Assembly (NCBI RefSeq): GCF_029051725.1
Contig: NZ_JAACFU010000005.1
Coordinates: 62,001 to 126,000, forward strand
DNA length: 64,000 nucleotides
Source: Bradyrhizobium sp. CSS354
GTDB lineage: Bacteria; Pseudomonadota; Alphaproteobacteria; Rhizobiales; Xanthobacteraceae
Direction: 5' to 3'
In this document: piece after piece, positions 52,522 to 61,678 of the stretch
How positions within the stretch are numbered: the stretch's first letter is position 1
Layout: the number at the start of each line of letters is the position of its first letter
Notes under the pieces: generated by a model
Database searches by the model: none
What the model saw: the letters and a program-made list of their open reading frames with translations, nothing else
What the model was told of the DNA's origin: nothing
Program-made: the position numbers and the translations under genes

Positions 52522-53489
52522 TCTTCAGGCTCCGCATTCGGCGCAAGGTCGGCGGAGCGGAACGGCTTGGCCTTGTCCAGTTTCCGGTAGGCGTTCGAGG
52601 CGATCCGCAACAGTTTCCTTTCGCGCTTGCGGTTGAGGAAGCGAATGCCCGCCTCGGGGATGGCCTCGTTCAACGACGCCGCCAGGGTTTGCCCTCGCGC
52701 ATCGTCGTTCAATTGCCCGAGGGACTTTTGCGCCTTGCGCAATTGCTTGAGGATCGACTTCTGCTTGGTCAGCGAATCGTCGGCGAACAGGTCCTCCAGC
52801 GACTCGATCGAATAGGTCAGCCGCTTGTTGAGAAGCCGCAGCTTGTGCCGTTTCTCGACGTCAAGCTTGCGGAGCTTTCGTGCTTTCTTGAGCAACGTCT
52901 TTTGCCATTCCGTGAGTTTCGCTGTTGCGTGGTCGGCGAGCGTGCAGCGGCGTAGCCTGATGGCTCCCTTGCTGCGCCGGGTCGACCACGGGCCGCTCTC
53001 GATCCAGGCTGACGTCTGCTCGACGAGCCGGCGATATCGCGAGGATTGCAGCGCGCGCGCCAGCAAGCGGTGGCTCTCGGTGCGCTTCTCGTCCCAGTGC
53101 CGGAGCTCGGCAATCACGGTCAACTCGCCGCCACTCTCGGCGATGACCCGCTCGATTGCAACGTCGAGGTCCCGTACCATGCCGAGCTGGCTGTTCAGCC
53201 ATTTCAGTTCGGTCCAGACCTCCGGCCGTACGGCGTCATCGACCGTCGGTGAGAAGAAGCGGATGGCGGTGCGCAGATGCGTCAGTGCAATCCGGATCTG
53301 GTGCAGCGCCTCGGGATCGCCGCGGCAGGTGCCGTCATGCTGGGCAAGAACGGCGTCGAGGTGACGGCGGGCGATGATCCGGAAGGCCGTGTCGCAGGCC
53401 ATGCCGGGGCTGAGGCGGCCGGGCAGGGCATTGCGCCTCGCCGCAGGCTTGACGCGCGCGGCCGTCGAATTCGTGCTGGGTCGCGCCAT
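52518..53489 (-). CDS. CHAD-domain protein
   Basis: 323 aa. Helical CHAD domain with the conserved histidine-rich entry LDAVLAQHDGTCRGDPEALHQIRIALTHLRTAIRFFS, later SKGAIRLRRCTLADHA and KRHKLRLLNKRLTYSIESLEDLF. CHAD domains bind inorganic polyphosphate and some target PHB granules. Cytosolic. Lies directly against phaC, which fits a granule link. ATG 53489. Confidence 0.88.
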   Translation of the reverse strand: MARPSTNSTAARVKPAARRNALPGRLSPGMACDTAFRIIARRHLDAVLAQHDGTCRGDPEALHQIRIALTHLRTAIRFFSPTVDDAVRPEVWTELKWLNSQLGMVRDLDVAIERVIAESGGELTVIAELRHWDEKRTESHRLLARALQSSRYRRLVEQTSAWIESGPWSTRRSKGAIRLRRCTLADHATAKLTEWQKTLLKKARKLRKLDVEKRHKLRLLNKRLTYSIESLEDLFADDSLTKQKSILKQLRKAQKSLGQLNDDARGQTLAASLNEAIPEAGIRFLNRKRERKLLRIASNAYRKLDKAKPFRSADLAPNAEPED

Positions 53490-53501
53490 TTGCAGATTGC
53501 C

Positions 53502-55028
53502 TTACTTGCTCTCGGCGATCGCGTCCCGGCAGTTCTGGAGCGTCTGCTCTTGCGTCCCGGATGCATCGATGGTCGCCCAACCGACATGGCCGATATTATA
53601 GTGCTCTTGCAGCGCGGCAACCTCTTGCGTGGCGTCGGATGCGTCGCCCCGGCGGCCGCCGATCCGCGCCTGCCGGGTCGCGAGATCCGCAACCAGAAAC
53701 AGGCCGCTCAGCGGCACGTTGCACTCGCGCGCCAGTGTGGCGACGGCGTCTCGCTCGTCCTCACGGGCGAACACGCCGTCGATGATCGCGGAATGGCCTT
53801 GCGCCAGCACCCGCCCGGCGTGCTGAGCCAACATGTCGTAAACGCGGGCCGTGACCTCCGGCGTGTACGCGGATGCCGGCAGCCGGTCCGTGTCCTCGAC
53901 CCCGAACATCTGCTTGCGGACGAGGTCGCTGCGCAGCACGACGGCCCCCGGCTGCGGCGTAACGTCCGGCGCGAGCGCGCGTGCCAAAATCGTCTTTCCG
54001 GTGCCTGATAATCCGCCGATTGCAATCAGCCGGGGAGCAGGCGGCTGGATTAGCGCGCCGGCGAGGCCAAAATAGCGCCGTGCACCGTCGAGAATGCCCG
54101 TATCATGGGGATGCGGCGACTTCAGCCGTGCCAGCGCGACCTGGGCGCGGATTGCCGCCCGGATGGACATGAACAGCGGCATGGCGGAGAGCGCGTCGAG
54201 ATTTTCGGTCGGCGTCACGGCGAGATAGCGGTTCAGCACGATGTTGGCCGCGCGTGGCTGATTGTGGTGCAAAAGGTCCATCAATCCGAATGCGAGATCG
54301 TAGAGCACGTCGGTGGTTGCCATCTGGGGGTCGAATTCGATGGCGTCGAACAGCACCGGCTGTTCATCGATCGACACGATGTTCGCAAGATGCAAGTCGC
54401 CATGGCAGCGGCGCACGAAGCCTTGACGGCCGCGCTCTTCGAGCAAAGGCCGGAGGCGGAGGAACATTGCGTGCGAGTCTCTGCCGAGTTCTGCGATCTC
54501 TCCAGCTTCGAGATGGTTGCCCGTCCGCAGGCCATTGCTGTTGCCATCGATCAGGTCGGTGATGGAGGACACCCATGCCTTGCCGTCGGCGCGAACAGCC
54601 TGCGCATGCGAAGCCACGATCGCGTCGGCGACAGCCGAGGCAAGATTTGCATCCAGCGGGCCGGCCTTGGCCAGATGATCCAGCGTCCGGCTTTCGTCGA
54701 AGCGCGACATCTCGACTGCATACTCGATCGGCCGGCCGCTTCCGTCGACCTTCACCGATCCATCGGCTTCTTCCGTGATCGCCACAACGCGGTGATAGAT
54801 CTGCGGCGCCAGCGGCCGGTTGATCCTGATCTCCTCTTCGCACGCCGCCTTGCGCTTCTCGAGCGTCGAATAATCGAGGAACGGAAATTGCACGGCGCGC
54901 TTGATTTTCAGCGCGCGCCTGCTTTCGAGAAAGACCGAAGCTGCGTGCGTATCGATCCGCCTTACGTTTGGATGATCCGCGGTGAGTGCCGCAAAGATCC
55001 GGTCCTGGGTCGCAGAATCGTCTGTCAT
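53502..55028 (-). CDS. APH-like kinase fused to AAA/P-loop ATPase
   Basis: 508 aa. N-terminal half resembles aminoglycoside phosphotransferase/kinase folds with RRCHGDLHLANIVSIDEQPVLFDAIEFDP (catalytic HGDLH, metal D); C-terminal half has P-loop GGLSGTGKTILARALA (about 344-360) and HSAIIDGVFAREDERDA. Often found near CHAD and Usp genes in rhizobia. Substrate unknown. Start ATG 55028 with two FixK boxes behind it. CHAD gene follows after 12 bp, likely one operon. Confidence 0.85.
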   Translation of the reverse strand: MTDDSATQDRIFAALTADHPNVRRIDTHAASVFLESRRALKIKRAVQFPFLDYSTLEKRKAACEEEIRINRPLAPQIYHRVVAITEEADGSVKVDGSGRPIEYAVEMSRFDESRTLDHLAKAGPLDANLASAVADAIVASHAQAVRADGKAWVSSITDLIDGNSNGLRTGNHLEAGEIAELGRDSHAMFLRLRPLLEERGRQGFVRRCHGDLHLANIVSIDEQPVLFDAIEFDPQMATTDVLYDLAFGLMDLLHHNQPRAANIVLNRYLAVTPTENLDALSAMPLFMSIRAAIRAQVALARLKSPHPHDTGILDGARRYFGLAGALIQPPAPRLIAIGGLSGTGKTILARALAPDVTPQPGAVVLRSDLVRKQMFGVEDTDRLPASAYTPEVTARVYDMLAQHAGRVLAQGHSAIIDGVFAREDERDAVATLARECNVPLSGLFLVADLATRQARIGGRRGDASDATQEVAALQEHYNIGHVGWATIDASGTQEQTLQNCRDAIAESK

Positions 55029-55111
55029 TCCAACTGGTACGTCCAGATGCGTCGGAAGGCGGCTCGCCCCCGCGATCAGGGTAATCCATAGAAGCAGATC
55101 GCGGCCAGTCC

Positions 55112-55125
55112 TTGACTTCGGTCAA
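55112..55125. promoter_or_regulatory. FixK/FNR box
   Basis: TTGACTTCGGTCAA, 84 bp upstream of the kinase-ATPase gene on the minus strand. Confidence 0.8.
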
Positions 55126-55162
55126 CGGCTGTCTCCCTCAGACCGGTCGAAGTTCCCGGGGC

Positions 55163-55176
55163 TTGACGAGGATCAA
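55163..55176. promoter_or_regulatory. FixK/FNR box
   Basis: TTGACGAGGATCAA, 47 bp before the universal stress gene start. Confidence 0.8.
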
Positions 55177-55223
55177 GCGTCCGGACCCGAGCCGGCCTAT
55201 TCTGGCGCCTGAGGAGAATTCCG

Positions 55224-56054
55224 ATGCCCATCAAGGACGTCTTTCTACCGCTCGTCGGTCAGCCGCGCGGCCCGGCCCTTGCTGCGATCGAGAAATGCGT
55301 GGCCGTTGCCGCCGACCTCGGCGCCAGGATCACCGCGCTTGCACTCGAGGAGGATGTTTTCGTGCGGCCGAAGGTGATGCTCCCCGATACGGCCGAGGCA
55401 AACGGCTCGCTCGGGGCGGGCGACATGCAGCACCTCCTGGATGCGTTCACCCGTGCAACCTCCCGCACCAGCATTCGCGCTCAGAGCCGGTCGGCCAAGG
55501 TGCCGGCAGATCAGATCGCGTCAGTCCTGGCCGAACACGGGCGCTTCAGCGATCTCACCCTGGTCCCCGTGAAGCCACACGACAGCAGAACCGAGCACAT
55601 CATCGAGACGCTCCTGTTCGAATCCGGACGGCCCGTGCTGCTCTGCCCGGAGCAGCATCTGGACGAACTGCGCCCGGAATTCGAGAACATCATGATCGCC
55701 TGGGATCACTCCGCGCGTGCGGCGCGGGCGGTCGGCGACGCGCTGCCTATCCTTCAGGCAGCAGCCCTGGTCCGCGTGGTGACCGTGGCGGACGACAAGT
55801 CCGACGCGATCGTGCAATCCGGGACGGCTCTGGTCGACCACTTGAGGGAACACGGGGTCTATGCCTCGTTCGAAACCGTGGCGGGCGGCGGCAGCTCGAT
55901 TGGCAAGGTGCTCGGAAGCTGGGCGAATTCCCATGCCATCGATGCGATCGTGATGGGCGCCTACCATCATTCGCGCCTGAACGAGATTGTTTGGGGCGGT
56001 GTGACAAAGACCGTCATTGGCGAGCCACCGTGCTGGGTTATGATCTCCTACTAG
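55224..56054 (+). CDS. Universal stress protein, two UspA domains
   Basis: 276 aa. Tandem UspA-like halves: MPIKDVFLPLVGQPRG at the start, second half IMIAWDHSARAARAVGDALP, and the ATP-binding loop VMGAYHHSRLNEIVWGG (GxxGxxxxxxxxG type). Probably ATP-binding and dimeric. Start ATG 55224 with GAGGAG. FixK box directly upstream; such Usp genes are strongly induced in low oxygen in rhizobia. Followed 70 bp on by the Pat-like gene. Confidence 0.87.
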   Translation: MPIKDVFLPLVGQPRGPALAAIEKCVAVAADLGARITALALEEDVFVRPKVMLPDTAEANGSLGAGDMQHLLDAFTRATSRTSIRAQSRSAKVPADQIASVLAEHGRFSDLTLVPVKPHDSRTEHIIETLLFESGRPVLLCPEQHLDELRPEFENIMIAWDHSARAARAVGDALPILQAAALVRVVTVADDKSDAIVQSGTALVDHLREHGVYASFETVAGGGSSIGKVLGSWANSHAIDAIVMGAYHHSRLNEIVWGGVTKTVIGEPPCWVMISY

Positions 56055-56124
56055 GCGGGTCGCCAGTTTATCGGGCTTGATCGTCAACCATCGGAACCGC
56101 CACCGACCGGGCGCATTTGTTTTC

Positions 56125-58818
56125 ATGTCAACCTATCGTCTGAAGAACCTGCTGTCGCCGCGTTCGGTCGCGCTCGTCGGTGCGAGCGCCCGCCCGGTCT
56201 CCGTTGGACGCGCCGTTCTGGAGAACATCCGCAAGGCTGGATTCACGGGACAGTTCGGCCTCGTCAATCCGCGCCATGCCGAGATCGGCGGCGTCGCGGC
56301 CGTGGACAGCCTCGACAAGTTGTCGTTCGTGCCCGAGCTCGTGGTCATCACCGCGCCGGCGCGCGCGGTCCCCGGCATTGTCGATCAAGCCGGGCGGCGC
56401 GGCTCGGCGGGTGCCCTGATCGTCTCGGCCGGGCTTGGTCACGGACCGGGGTCCCTCCATGTGGCCGCCATCGCTGCGGCCCGCAAATACGGGATGCGGC
56501 TGATCGGGCCGAATTGCTTGGGCATCATGATGCCCGGCGTGAGCCTGAATGCGAGTTTTGCCGCGCACATGCCGGGCCCGGGCAATCTCGCGCTGATCTC
56601 GCAATCAGGCGCGATCGCGGCCGGCATGGTCGATTGGGCCGCGCAGCGCGGCGTCGGCTTCTCCGGCATCGTCTCGATCGGCGATCAAATCGACGTCGAT
56701 ATTGCCGATCTGCTCGACTATTTCGCGATGGATCACAAGACCCGCGCGATCCTGCTCTACATCGAAGCCATCAAGGACGCGCGCAAGTTCATGTCGGCCG
56801 CCCGCGCCGCGGCGCGGGTGAAGCCGGTCGTCGTGGTGAAGTCCGGCCGAATGGCGCAGGGCGCGAAGGCGGCCGCCACCCATACCGGTGCACTCGCGGG
56901 CGCCGACGCCGTCTATGACGCGGCGTTCCGCCGCGCGGGCGTCCTGCGGGTCTCCGATCTGCGCGAGCTGTTCGATTGCGCCGAGACGCTCGGCCGCGTC
57001 GAATCGCCGGCGGGAAAGCGCCTCGCCATCCTGACCAATGGCGGCGGCATCGGTGTCCTCGCTATTGACCGCCTGGTCGAGCTCGGCGGCATTCCGGCCA
57101 CCATCTCGGCGGACGCCCGCAAGAAACTCGATGACGTGCTGCCGCCGACCTGGTCCGGCGCAAATCCCGTCGACATCGTGGGCGACGCCGATGCGGCGCG
57201 CTACGCGGCGGCGCTCGAGGTGCTGCTCGCCGATCCCGACAACGACGCGGTCCTGGTCCTCAATGTGCAGACCGCGATCGCCTCGGCTGCCGACATCGCC
57301 ACGGCCGTGACGGAGCTCGTCGGCAAGTACCGCGAGCAGCACCGCCGATGGGCGAAGCCCGTGCTGGCCGCCTGGGTCGGAGCCGATCAGAACATCGTTC
57401 AAGCACTCTCTGGCGCCGGCATCCCGAACTATCCGACCGAGGATGACGCCGTGCGCGGTTTCATGCACCTGGTCCGGCACCGCGAAGTGGTGGAGGAGCT
57501 GAGCCAGGTTCCACCCGCGATGCCCGATACTTTCGTGCCAGACGCACGTGCCGCGAAGCAGATCGTAGCTGCGGCCATCGCAGACGGCCGGCAGTGGCTC
57601 GAACCCGTCGAGATCAAGCACCTGCTCGAAGCGTACGATATCGCGATGGTGCCCACATACGCCGCGGCCGATGTCGAGCAGGCGGTGGCCTACGCGAAAG
57701 ACATCTTCGCGCAAGGCGCCACCGTCGTTCTGAAGATCATGTCGCGCGATATCGTACACAAATCCGATGTCGGTGGCGTCGTGCTCAATTTGACGACGGT
57801 CGAGGCGGTACGCGCCGCCGCCACCGATATTCTCGCCCGCGCGAGGAAGCTGCGTCCGCAAGCCCGCATTGAGGGCGTCATCGTGCAGGCGATGGTTGTC
57901 AAGGCGAAGGCGCGCGAGCTGATTTTGGGCCTCGCCGACGATCCGACCTTCGGCACCGTCGTCGTGTTCGGCCGCGGCGGGACCGCGGTCGAGATCATCA
58001 ACGACAAGGCGCTTGCGCTACCACCGCTCGATCTGCAACTGGCCCGCGACCTGATCGACCGCACGCGCGTGTCACGGCTGCTTCGCGCTTACCGGGACGT
58101 GCCGGCGGTGAAGCCCGACGCCGTCGCCATGGTCCTGGTCAAGCTGGCGCAGATGGCCGCCGACATTCCCGAGATCCGCGAATTCGACATCAATCCGCTG
58201 CTGGCGGACGAAACCGGCGTGACCGCGGTCGACGCTCGCGTCGCAGTCGGGCCGCCGCAAAGGAAGTTTGCCGGCTCCGGCGCCGCCAACTTCGCCGTTC
58301 GGGCCTATCCGTCGCAATGGGAGCGCCACCTCAAGCTCAAGGAGGGCTGGCGGATCTTCGCGCGGCCCCTGCGTCCGGAGGACGAGCCGACCATCCACGC
58401 ATTCCTGAAGCATGTCACGTCGCACGACCTTCGTCTGCGCTTCTTCGCGCCGATGAAGGAGTTCACCCACGAGTTCATCGCGCGCCTGACCCAGCTCGAC
58501 TACGCGCGGGCGATGGCATTTATCGCATTCGACGAGGCGACCGGTGAGATGGTTGGCGTGGTCCGACTCCATTCGGACTCGATCTACGAGAGCGGCGAAT
58601 ATGCGATCCTGCTGCGGTCCGATCTCAAAGGCAAGGGACTGGGATGGGCTCTAATGCAGTTGATCATCGATTACGCGAGATCGGAGGGTCTGAAAGCGAT
58701 CTCCGGTGATGTTCTCAGGGAGAACACCACGATGCTCGAAATGTGCCGGCAGCTCGGCTTCGAGGTGAAGCCGGACCCGGCCGAGCCGGATCTTTGCGAC
58801 GTCAGGCTGAAGCTTTGA
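56125..58818 (+). CDS. Pat-like bifunctional acyl-CoA synthetase (NDP-forming)/GNAT protein acetyltransferase
   Basis: 897 aa from ATG 56125. Order: CoA-binding domain (SVALVGASARPVSVG, residue 11), succinyl-CoA-ligase-like domain with ATHTGALAGAD (His253, the phospho-His position of ADP-forming synthetases), ATP-grasp (DIVHKSDVGGVVLN, ADDPTFGTVVVFGRGGTAVE) and a C-terminal GNAT domain (LRSDLKGKGLGWALMQLI, about 835-855). Lysine acetyltransferases of the Pat/PatZ type acetylate Acs and other enzymes. Downstream of usp without a visible promoter, so perhaps co-transcribed. Confidence 0.88.
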   Translation: MSTYRLKNLLSPRSVALVGASARPVSVGRAVLENIRKAGFTGQFGLVNPRHAEIGGVAAVDSLDKLSFVPELVVITAPARAVPGIVDQAGRRGSAGALIVSAGLGHGPGSLHVAAIAAARKYGMRLIGPNCLGIMMPGVSLNASFAAHMPGPGNLALISQSGAIAAGMVDWAAQRGVGFSGIVSIGDQIDVDIADLLDYFAMDHKTRAILLYIEAIKDARKFMSAARAAARVKPVVVVKSGRMAQGAKAAATHTGALAGADAVYDAAFRRAGVLRVSDLRELFDCAETLGRVESPAGKRLAILTNGGGIGVLAIDRLVELGGIPATISADARKKLDDVLPPTWSGANPVDIVGDADAARYAAALEVLLADPDNDAVLVLNVQTAIASAADIATAVTELVGKYREQHRRWAKPVLAAWVGADQNIVQALSGAGIPNYPTEDDAVRGFMHLVRHREVVEELSQVPPAMPDTFVPDARAAKQIVAAAIADGRQWLEPVEIKHLLEAYDIAMVPTYAAADVEQAVAYAKDIFAQGATVVLKIMSRDIVHKSDVGGVVLNLTTVEAVRAAATDILARARKLRPQARIEGVIVQAMVVKAKARELILGLADDPTFGTVVVFGRGGTAVEIINDKALALPPLDLQLARDLIDRTRVSRLLRAYRDVPAVKPDAVAMVLVKLAQMAADIPEIREFDINPLLADETGVTAVDARVAVGPPQRKFAGSGAANFAVRAYPSQWERHLKLKEGWRIFARPLRPEDEPTIHAFLKHVTSHDLRLRFFAPMKEFTHEFIARLTQLDYARAMAFIAFDEATGEMVGVVRLHSDSIYESGEYAILLRSDLKGKGLGWALMQLIIDYARSEGLKAISGDVLRENTTMLEMCRQLGFEVKPDPAEPDLCDVRLKL

Positions 58819-58843
58819 GCGCGCCCGTTAGGAGCGCGCTTCA
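58815..58843. terminator. Hairpin between convergent genes
   Basis: Near-symmetrical TGAGCGCGC...GCGCGCTTCA with one bulge, in the 9-bp space between the Pat-like gene and the holin-like gene and extending into both ends. No T-run. Confidence 0.4.
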
Positions 58844-59316
58844 GCCGGATTTGCGGCGGCGGAGTCCTTGGCCGCTCTCCGCAAATCCTTGATCAGGACC
58901 GCAATCAGCGGCACCAGCACGGGCAAGATCGTGCTGAGCGGATGATGGACGGCGCCCGACACCTGGGCCTGGAATGTGCGTGCCTCGAGCTGAAGAGCTT
59001 CGATGGATGCGCCGTGAATCTCGTTGGCGAGTTCGATGTCGCGGCCCGAAGGAGGCCGGCCGGCAATCACGAAGAGAATTGCTGCGATGGCAAAATTGAC
59101 GGCGCCGAGGATGGCCGCCGCGCCAATGGCACTCCAGATCTGCACCAGTGCGAAATAGGCGGACAGCTCCAGCATCAGCAGCCCGAACGCGGCGATCAGC
59201 GCCGCAAAGGCGCGCAAGCCGAGGCCGATCAGCAGGTGGCGCAGCCTGATGTCCGCGATAATCCTGTCGGTACGCCAGAGCACACGCAAATGCTTCACGA
59301 CATTTTCCGTGTTCAC
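58828..59316 (-). CDS. Phage-holin-superfamily-like small membrane protein (DUF1469 type)
   Basis: 162 aa from GTG 59316 (GGAGG upstream). Two or three membrane helices (about 28-50 and 58-84, and a third at about 125-145) with charged ends. GTG start lies immediately after the preceding gene's stop codon. The DUF1469 name is an approximation. Encoded with the DUF883 protein, a common neighbour pair. Confidence 0.65.
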   Translation of the reverse strand: MNTENVVKHLRVLWRTDRIIADIRLRHLLIGLGLRAFAALIAAFGLLMLELSAYFALVQIWSAIGAAAILGAVNFAIAAILFVIAGRPPSGRDIELANEIHGASIEALQLEARTFQAQVSGAVHHPLSTILPVLVPLIAVLIKDLRRAAKDSAAANPAEARS

Positions 59317-59592
59317 CTAGTGCCTCCGCAGCATGAAGCCGACGACCACGCCGAGCGCGAAAGCCGAAGCAAGTGATGTGATCGGGCGGTCCGCAATGAG
59401 GCCCTGAAGCTGCTCCTGGTCCGCGTCAACGGTCTCGCCGAGCTCGGCGAGCGCGGCCTTGATCTGATCGGCAAGGGCCTCCGCGCGGGCTTTCGAACTG
59501 TCGAACATCTCCTCGCCGGCCGTGCTCAGCAAGCGTGTGACGTCAACCTTCAGCGTGCGCAGTTCTTCGCTCATCCTGTCGCTGTCGAACAT
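59317..59592 (-). CDS. DUF883 (ElaB/YqjD)-like tail-anchored protein
   Basis: 91 aa. ERLAE-type helices (TLKVDVTRLLSTAGEEMFD, KARAEALADQIKAALAELGE), then a C-terminal helix (ITSLASAFALGVVVGFMLRRH). ATG 59592. Stop codon is immediately adjacent to the next gene's GTG, so they are co-translated. A FixK box lies 58 bp upstream. Similar proteins in enterobacteria bind ribosomes at the membrane in stationary phase. Confidence 0.82.
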   Translation of the reverse strand: MFDSDRMSEELRTLKVDVTRLLSTAGEEMFDSSKARAEALADQIKAALAELGETVDADQEQLQGLIADRPITSLASAFALGVVVGFMLRRH

Positions 59593-59649
59593 GGATCTGA
59601 TTTCCCCGTTGAATGGAATCAAACCTAGGACCCGCCGGCGCGAGCGCGC

Positions 59650-59663
59650 TTGATTTGCGTCAA
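59650..59663. promoter_or_regulatory. FixK/FNR box
   Basis: TTGATTTGCGTCAA, 58 bp upstream of the DUF883 gene on the minus strand. Confidence 0.8.
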
Positions 59664-59684
59664 GGACGCAGACGCGTCGTGGCC

Positions 59685-59698
59685 TTGAGACAGGTCAA
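59685..59698. promoter_or_regulatory. FixK/FNR box
   Basis: TTGAGACAGGTCAA, 71 bp before the MlaE start. Confidence 0.8.
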
Positions 59699-59768
59699 AC
59701 CGGCTGCCACATGCTGGCCTAGAATGACCGGCTGAATGGGGACCCGGTTGTCCCGATGAGGTGGAAGC

Positions 59769-60905
59769 GTGAACTCCGAACCGCTGTTGCTGGCAACGTC
59801 CTCCGGCGAAGAGCTGAAATTGTGCCCGGAAGGGCCGTGGATTGCCGCGAACGTGTCAATGCTGGAGACGTTGTCCCGGTCGGTCGGAGCGGATGTCGAT
59901 CAATCCAGAACCGTGACGCTGGACATGTCAGGCGTCAGCGCGCTCGACACGCTCGGCGCCTGGGTCCTGGAAAAGCTGTCGCGCAGGGCCTCATCATCCG
60001 GTCAATCGGCCGAGTTTATCGGTGTCGCCGACCATTTCAGTGGCCTGATGGACGAGGTGCGTCAGGTCAACCGCCACACGCCGGCGCCGACGCCTGCACC
60101 CAACCCTGTCCTGGTCAGACTGAACGATCTCGGCAAGTCCACGGTCGGCGCGCGCGAAGACATCACGATCTTTCTTCAAATGCTGGGCGCGTTGTTCATG
60201 GCCGTGATTGGCGTGCTGCGCCGGCCGCGCTCGCTGCGGCTGACATCGCTGATCTATCAGCTCTACCGCATCGGCTGGCAGGCCATCCCCATCGTCGTGC
60301 TGATCACCTTCCTGATCGGCGCCATCATCGCCCAGCAGGGATTTTTTCATTTCCGCAGGTTCGGCGCGGAATCCTACACCGTCGACATGGTCGGCATCCT
60401 GGTGCTGCGCGAACTCGGCGTGCTGATCGTCGCCATCATGGTCGCCGGCCGCTCGGGAAGCGCCTACACCGCCGAGCTCGGCTCGATGAAGATGCGCGAG
60501 GAGATCGATGCGCTCTCGACCATGGGCCTCGATCCCGTCCACGTCCTGATCCTGCCGCGGGTTGTGGCCCTGGTCATTGCGCTGCCGATCCTTGCTTTCA
60601 TCGGGTCGATCGCCGCACTCTATGGCGGCGGCCTGGTCGCGCAGTTTTACGGCGGCATGGCGCCGGCGATCTACATCGCGCGGCTGCATGAGGCGATCTC
60701 GGTCGCCCATTTCGAGGTGGGCATCCTGAAGGCGCCGTTCATGGCGCTGGTGATCGGAGTAGTCGCTTGCAGCGAGGGCTTGCGCGTGAAGGGCAGCGCC
60801 GAGTCGCTGGGTCGACAGACCACGACGTCGGTGGTCAAGTCGATCTTCCTGGTGATCGTGCTCGACGGCCTGTTCGCGATCTTCTTCGCCTCGATCGGAA
60901 TGTGA
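59769..60905 (+). CDS. mlaE: MlaE-family phospholipid ABC permease with N-terminal STAS domain
   Basis: 378 aa from GTG 59769. Residues 1-110 carry a STAS-like domain (VTLDMSGVSALDTLGAWVLEKLS), the position MlaB fills as a separate protein in E. coli. The rest is the MlaE permease (IGWQAIPIVVLITFLIGAI, VLRELGVLIVAIMVAGRSGSAYTAELGSMK, about five helices). Inner membrane, with MlaF and MlaD. FixK box upstream links it to low oxygen. Confidence 0.88.
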   Translation: MNSEPLLLATSSGEELKLCPEGPWIAANVSMLETLSRSVGADVDQSRTVTLDMSGVSALDTLGAWVLEKLSRRASSSGQSAEFIGVADHFSGLMDEVRQVNRHTPAPTPAPNPVLVRLNDLGKSTVGAREDITIFLQMLGALFMAVIGVLRRPRSLRLTSLIYQLYRIGWQAIPIVVLITFLIGAIIAQQGFFHFRRFGAESYTVDMVGILVLRELGVLIVAIMVAGRSGSAYTAELGSMKMREEIDALSTMGLDPVHVLILPRVVALVIALPILAFIGSIAALYGGGLVAQFYGGMAPAIYIARLHEAISVAHFEVGILKAPFMALVIGVVACSEGLRVKGSAESLGRQTTTSVVKSIFLVIVLDGLFAIFFASIGM

Positions 60906-60907
60906 TC

Positions 60908-61675
60908 ATGAGCGAATCGCAAGAGCAGTTCGCGATCCGCGTTCGCGACCTCGTGGTCGGCTTCGGCCGGCAGACCGTGCTCGATCATCTGTCGCTCGAC
61001 GTGCGCCGCGGTGAGATCCTCGGACTCGTGGGTGCGTCCGGCGGCGGCAAGTCGGTGCTAATGCGAACCATCATCGGCCTCATCCCGCGCCAAGGCGGGA
61101 CCATCGAGGTCGTGGGACGGCCAATCGGTGGCCGCACCGAAGGCGCGGCCACGACATGGGGCATCCTGTTCCAGCAGGGCGCGCTGTTCTCCTCGCTGAC
61201 GGTCCGGCAGAACATCCAGTTTCCGCTCCGTGAAAATCTCGTCCTATCCCAGGAGCTGATGGACGAAATCGCGATCGCCAAGCTCGAAATGGTCGGGCTG
61301 CGGGCGCAGGATGCCGATAAATATCCGGCGGAGCTATCCGGCGGCATGACCAAGCGCGTCGCGCTGGCGCGCGCGCTCGCGCTCGATCCGCCGATCCTCT
61401 TCCTGGACGAGCCGACCTCAGGCCTCGATCCGATCGCGGCGGGTGATTTCGATGCGTTGATCGGGACACTGCAAAAGACCCTCGGCCTCACCGTGTTCAT
61501 GGTCACCCATGATCTGGCGAGCCTGACCACGGTCTGCGATCGCGTCGCCGCTCTCGCCGACGGCAAGATCGTGGCGATCGGTCCGATGCGCGAACTACTG
61601 CAATCCGAGCATCCCTGGGTGCGCGCCTATTTCCATGGAAAGCGCTCGCAGATGCTGCAACACGAGATGAGATGA
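60908..61675 (+). CDS. mlaF: MlaF-family ABC ATPase
   Basis: 255 aa from ATG 60908. Walker A GASGGGKSV, signature LSGGMTKRVALARALA, Walker B ILFLDEPTSGLDP, H-loop FMVTHDLASLT. The Ser-Gly-Gly-Met-Thr-Lys variant is typical of MlaF. Starts 3 bp after mlaE. Confidence 0.9.
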   Translation: MSESQEQFAIRVRDLVVGFGRQTVLDHLSLDVRRGEILGLVGASGGGKSVLMRTIIGLIPRQGGTIEVVGRPIGGRTEGAATTWGILFQQGALFSSLTVRQNIQFPLRENLVLSQELMDEIAIAKLEMVGLRAQDADKYPAELSGGMTKRVALARALALDPPILFLDEPTSGLDPIAAGDFDALIGTLQKTLGLTVFMVTHDLASLTTVCDRVAALADGKIVAIGPMRELLQSEHPWVRAYFHGKRSQMLQHEMR

Positions 61676-61678
61676 GAC

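Noticed and set aside
56077..56087. TTGATCGTCAA upstream of the Pat-like gene as a FixK box
   Set aside because: Spacer is 3 instead of 6 bases, so it does not fit the 14-bp box.
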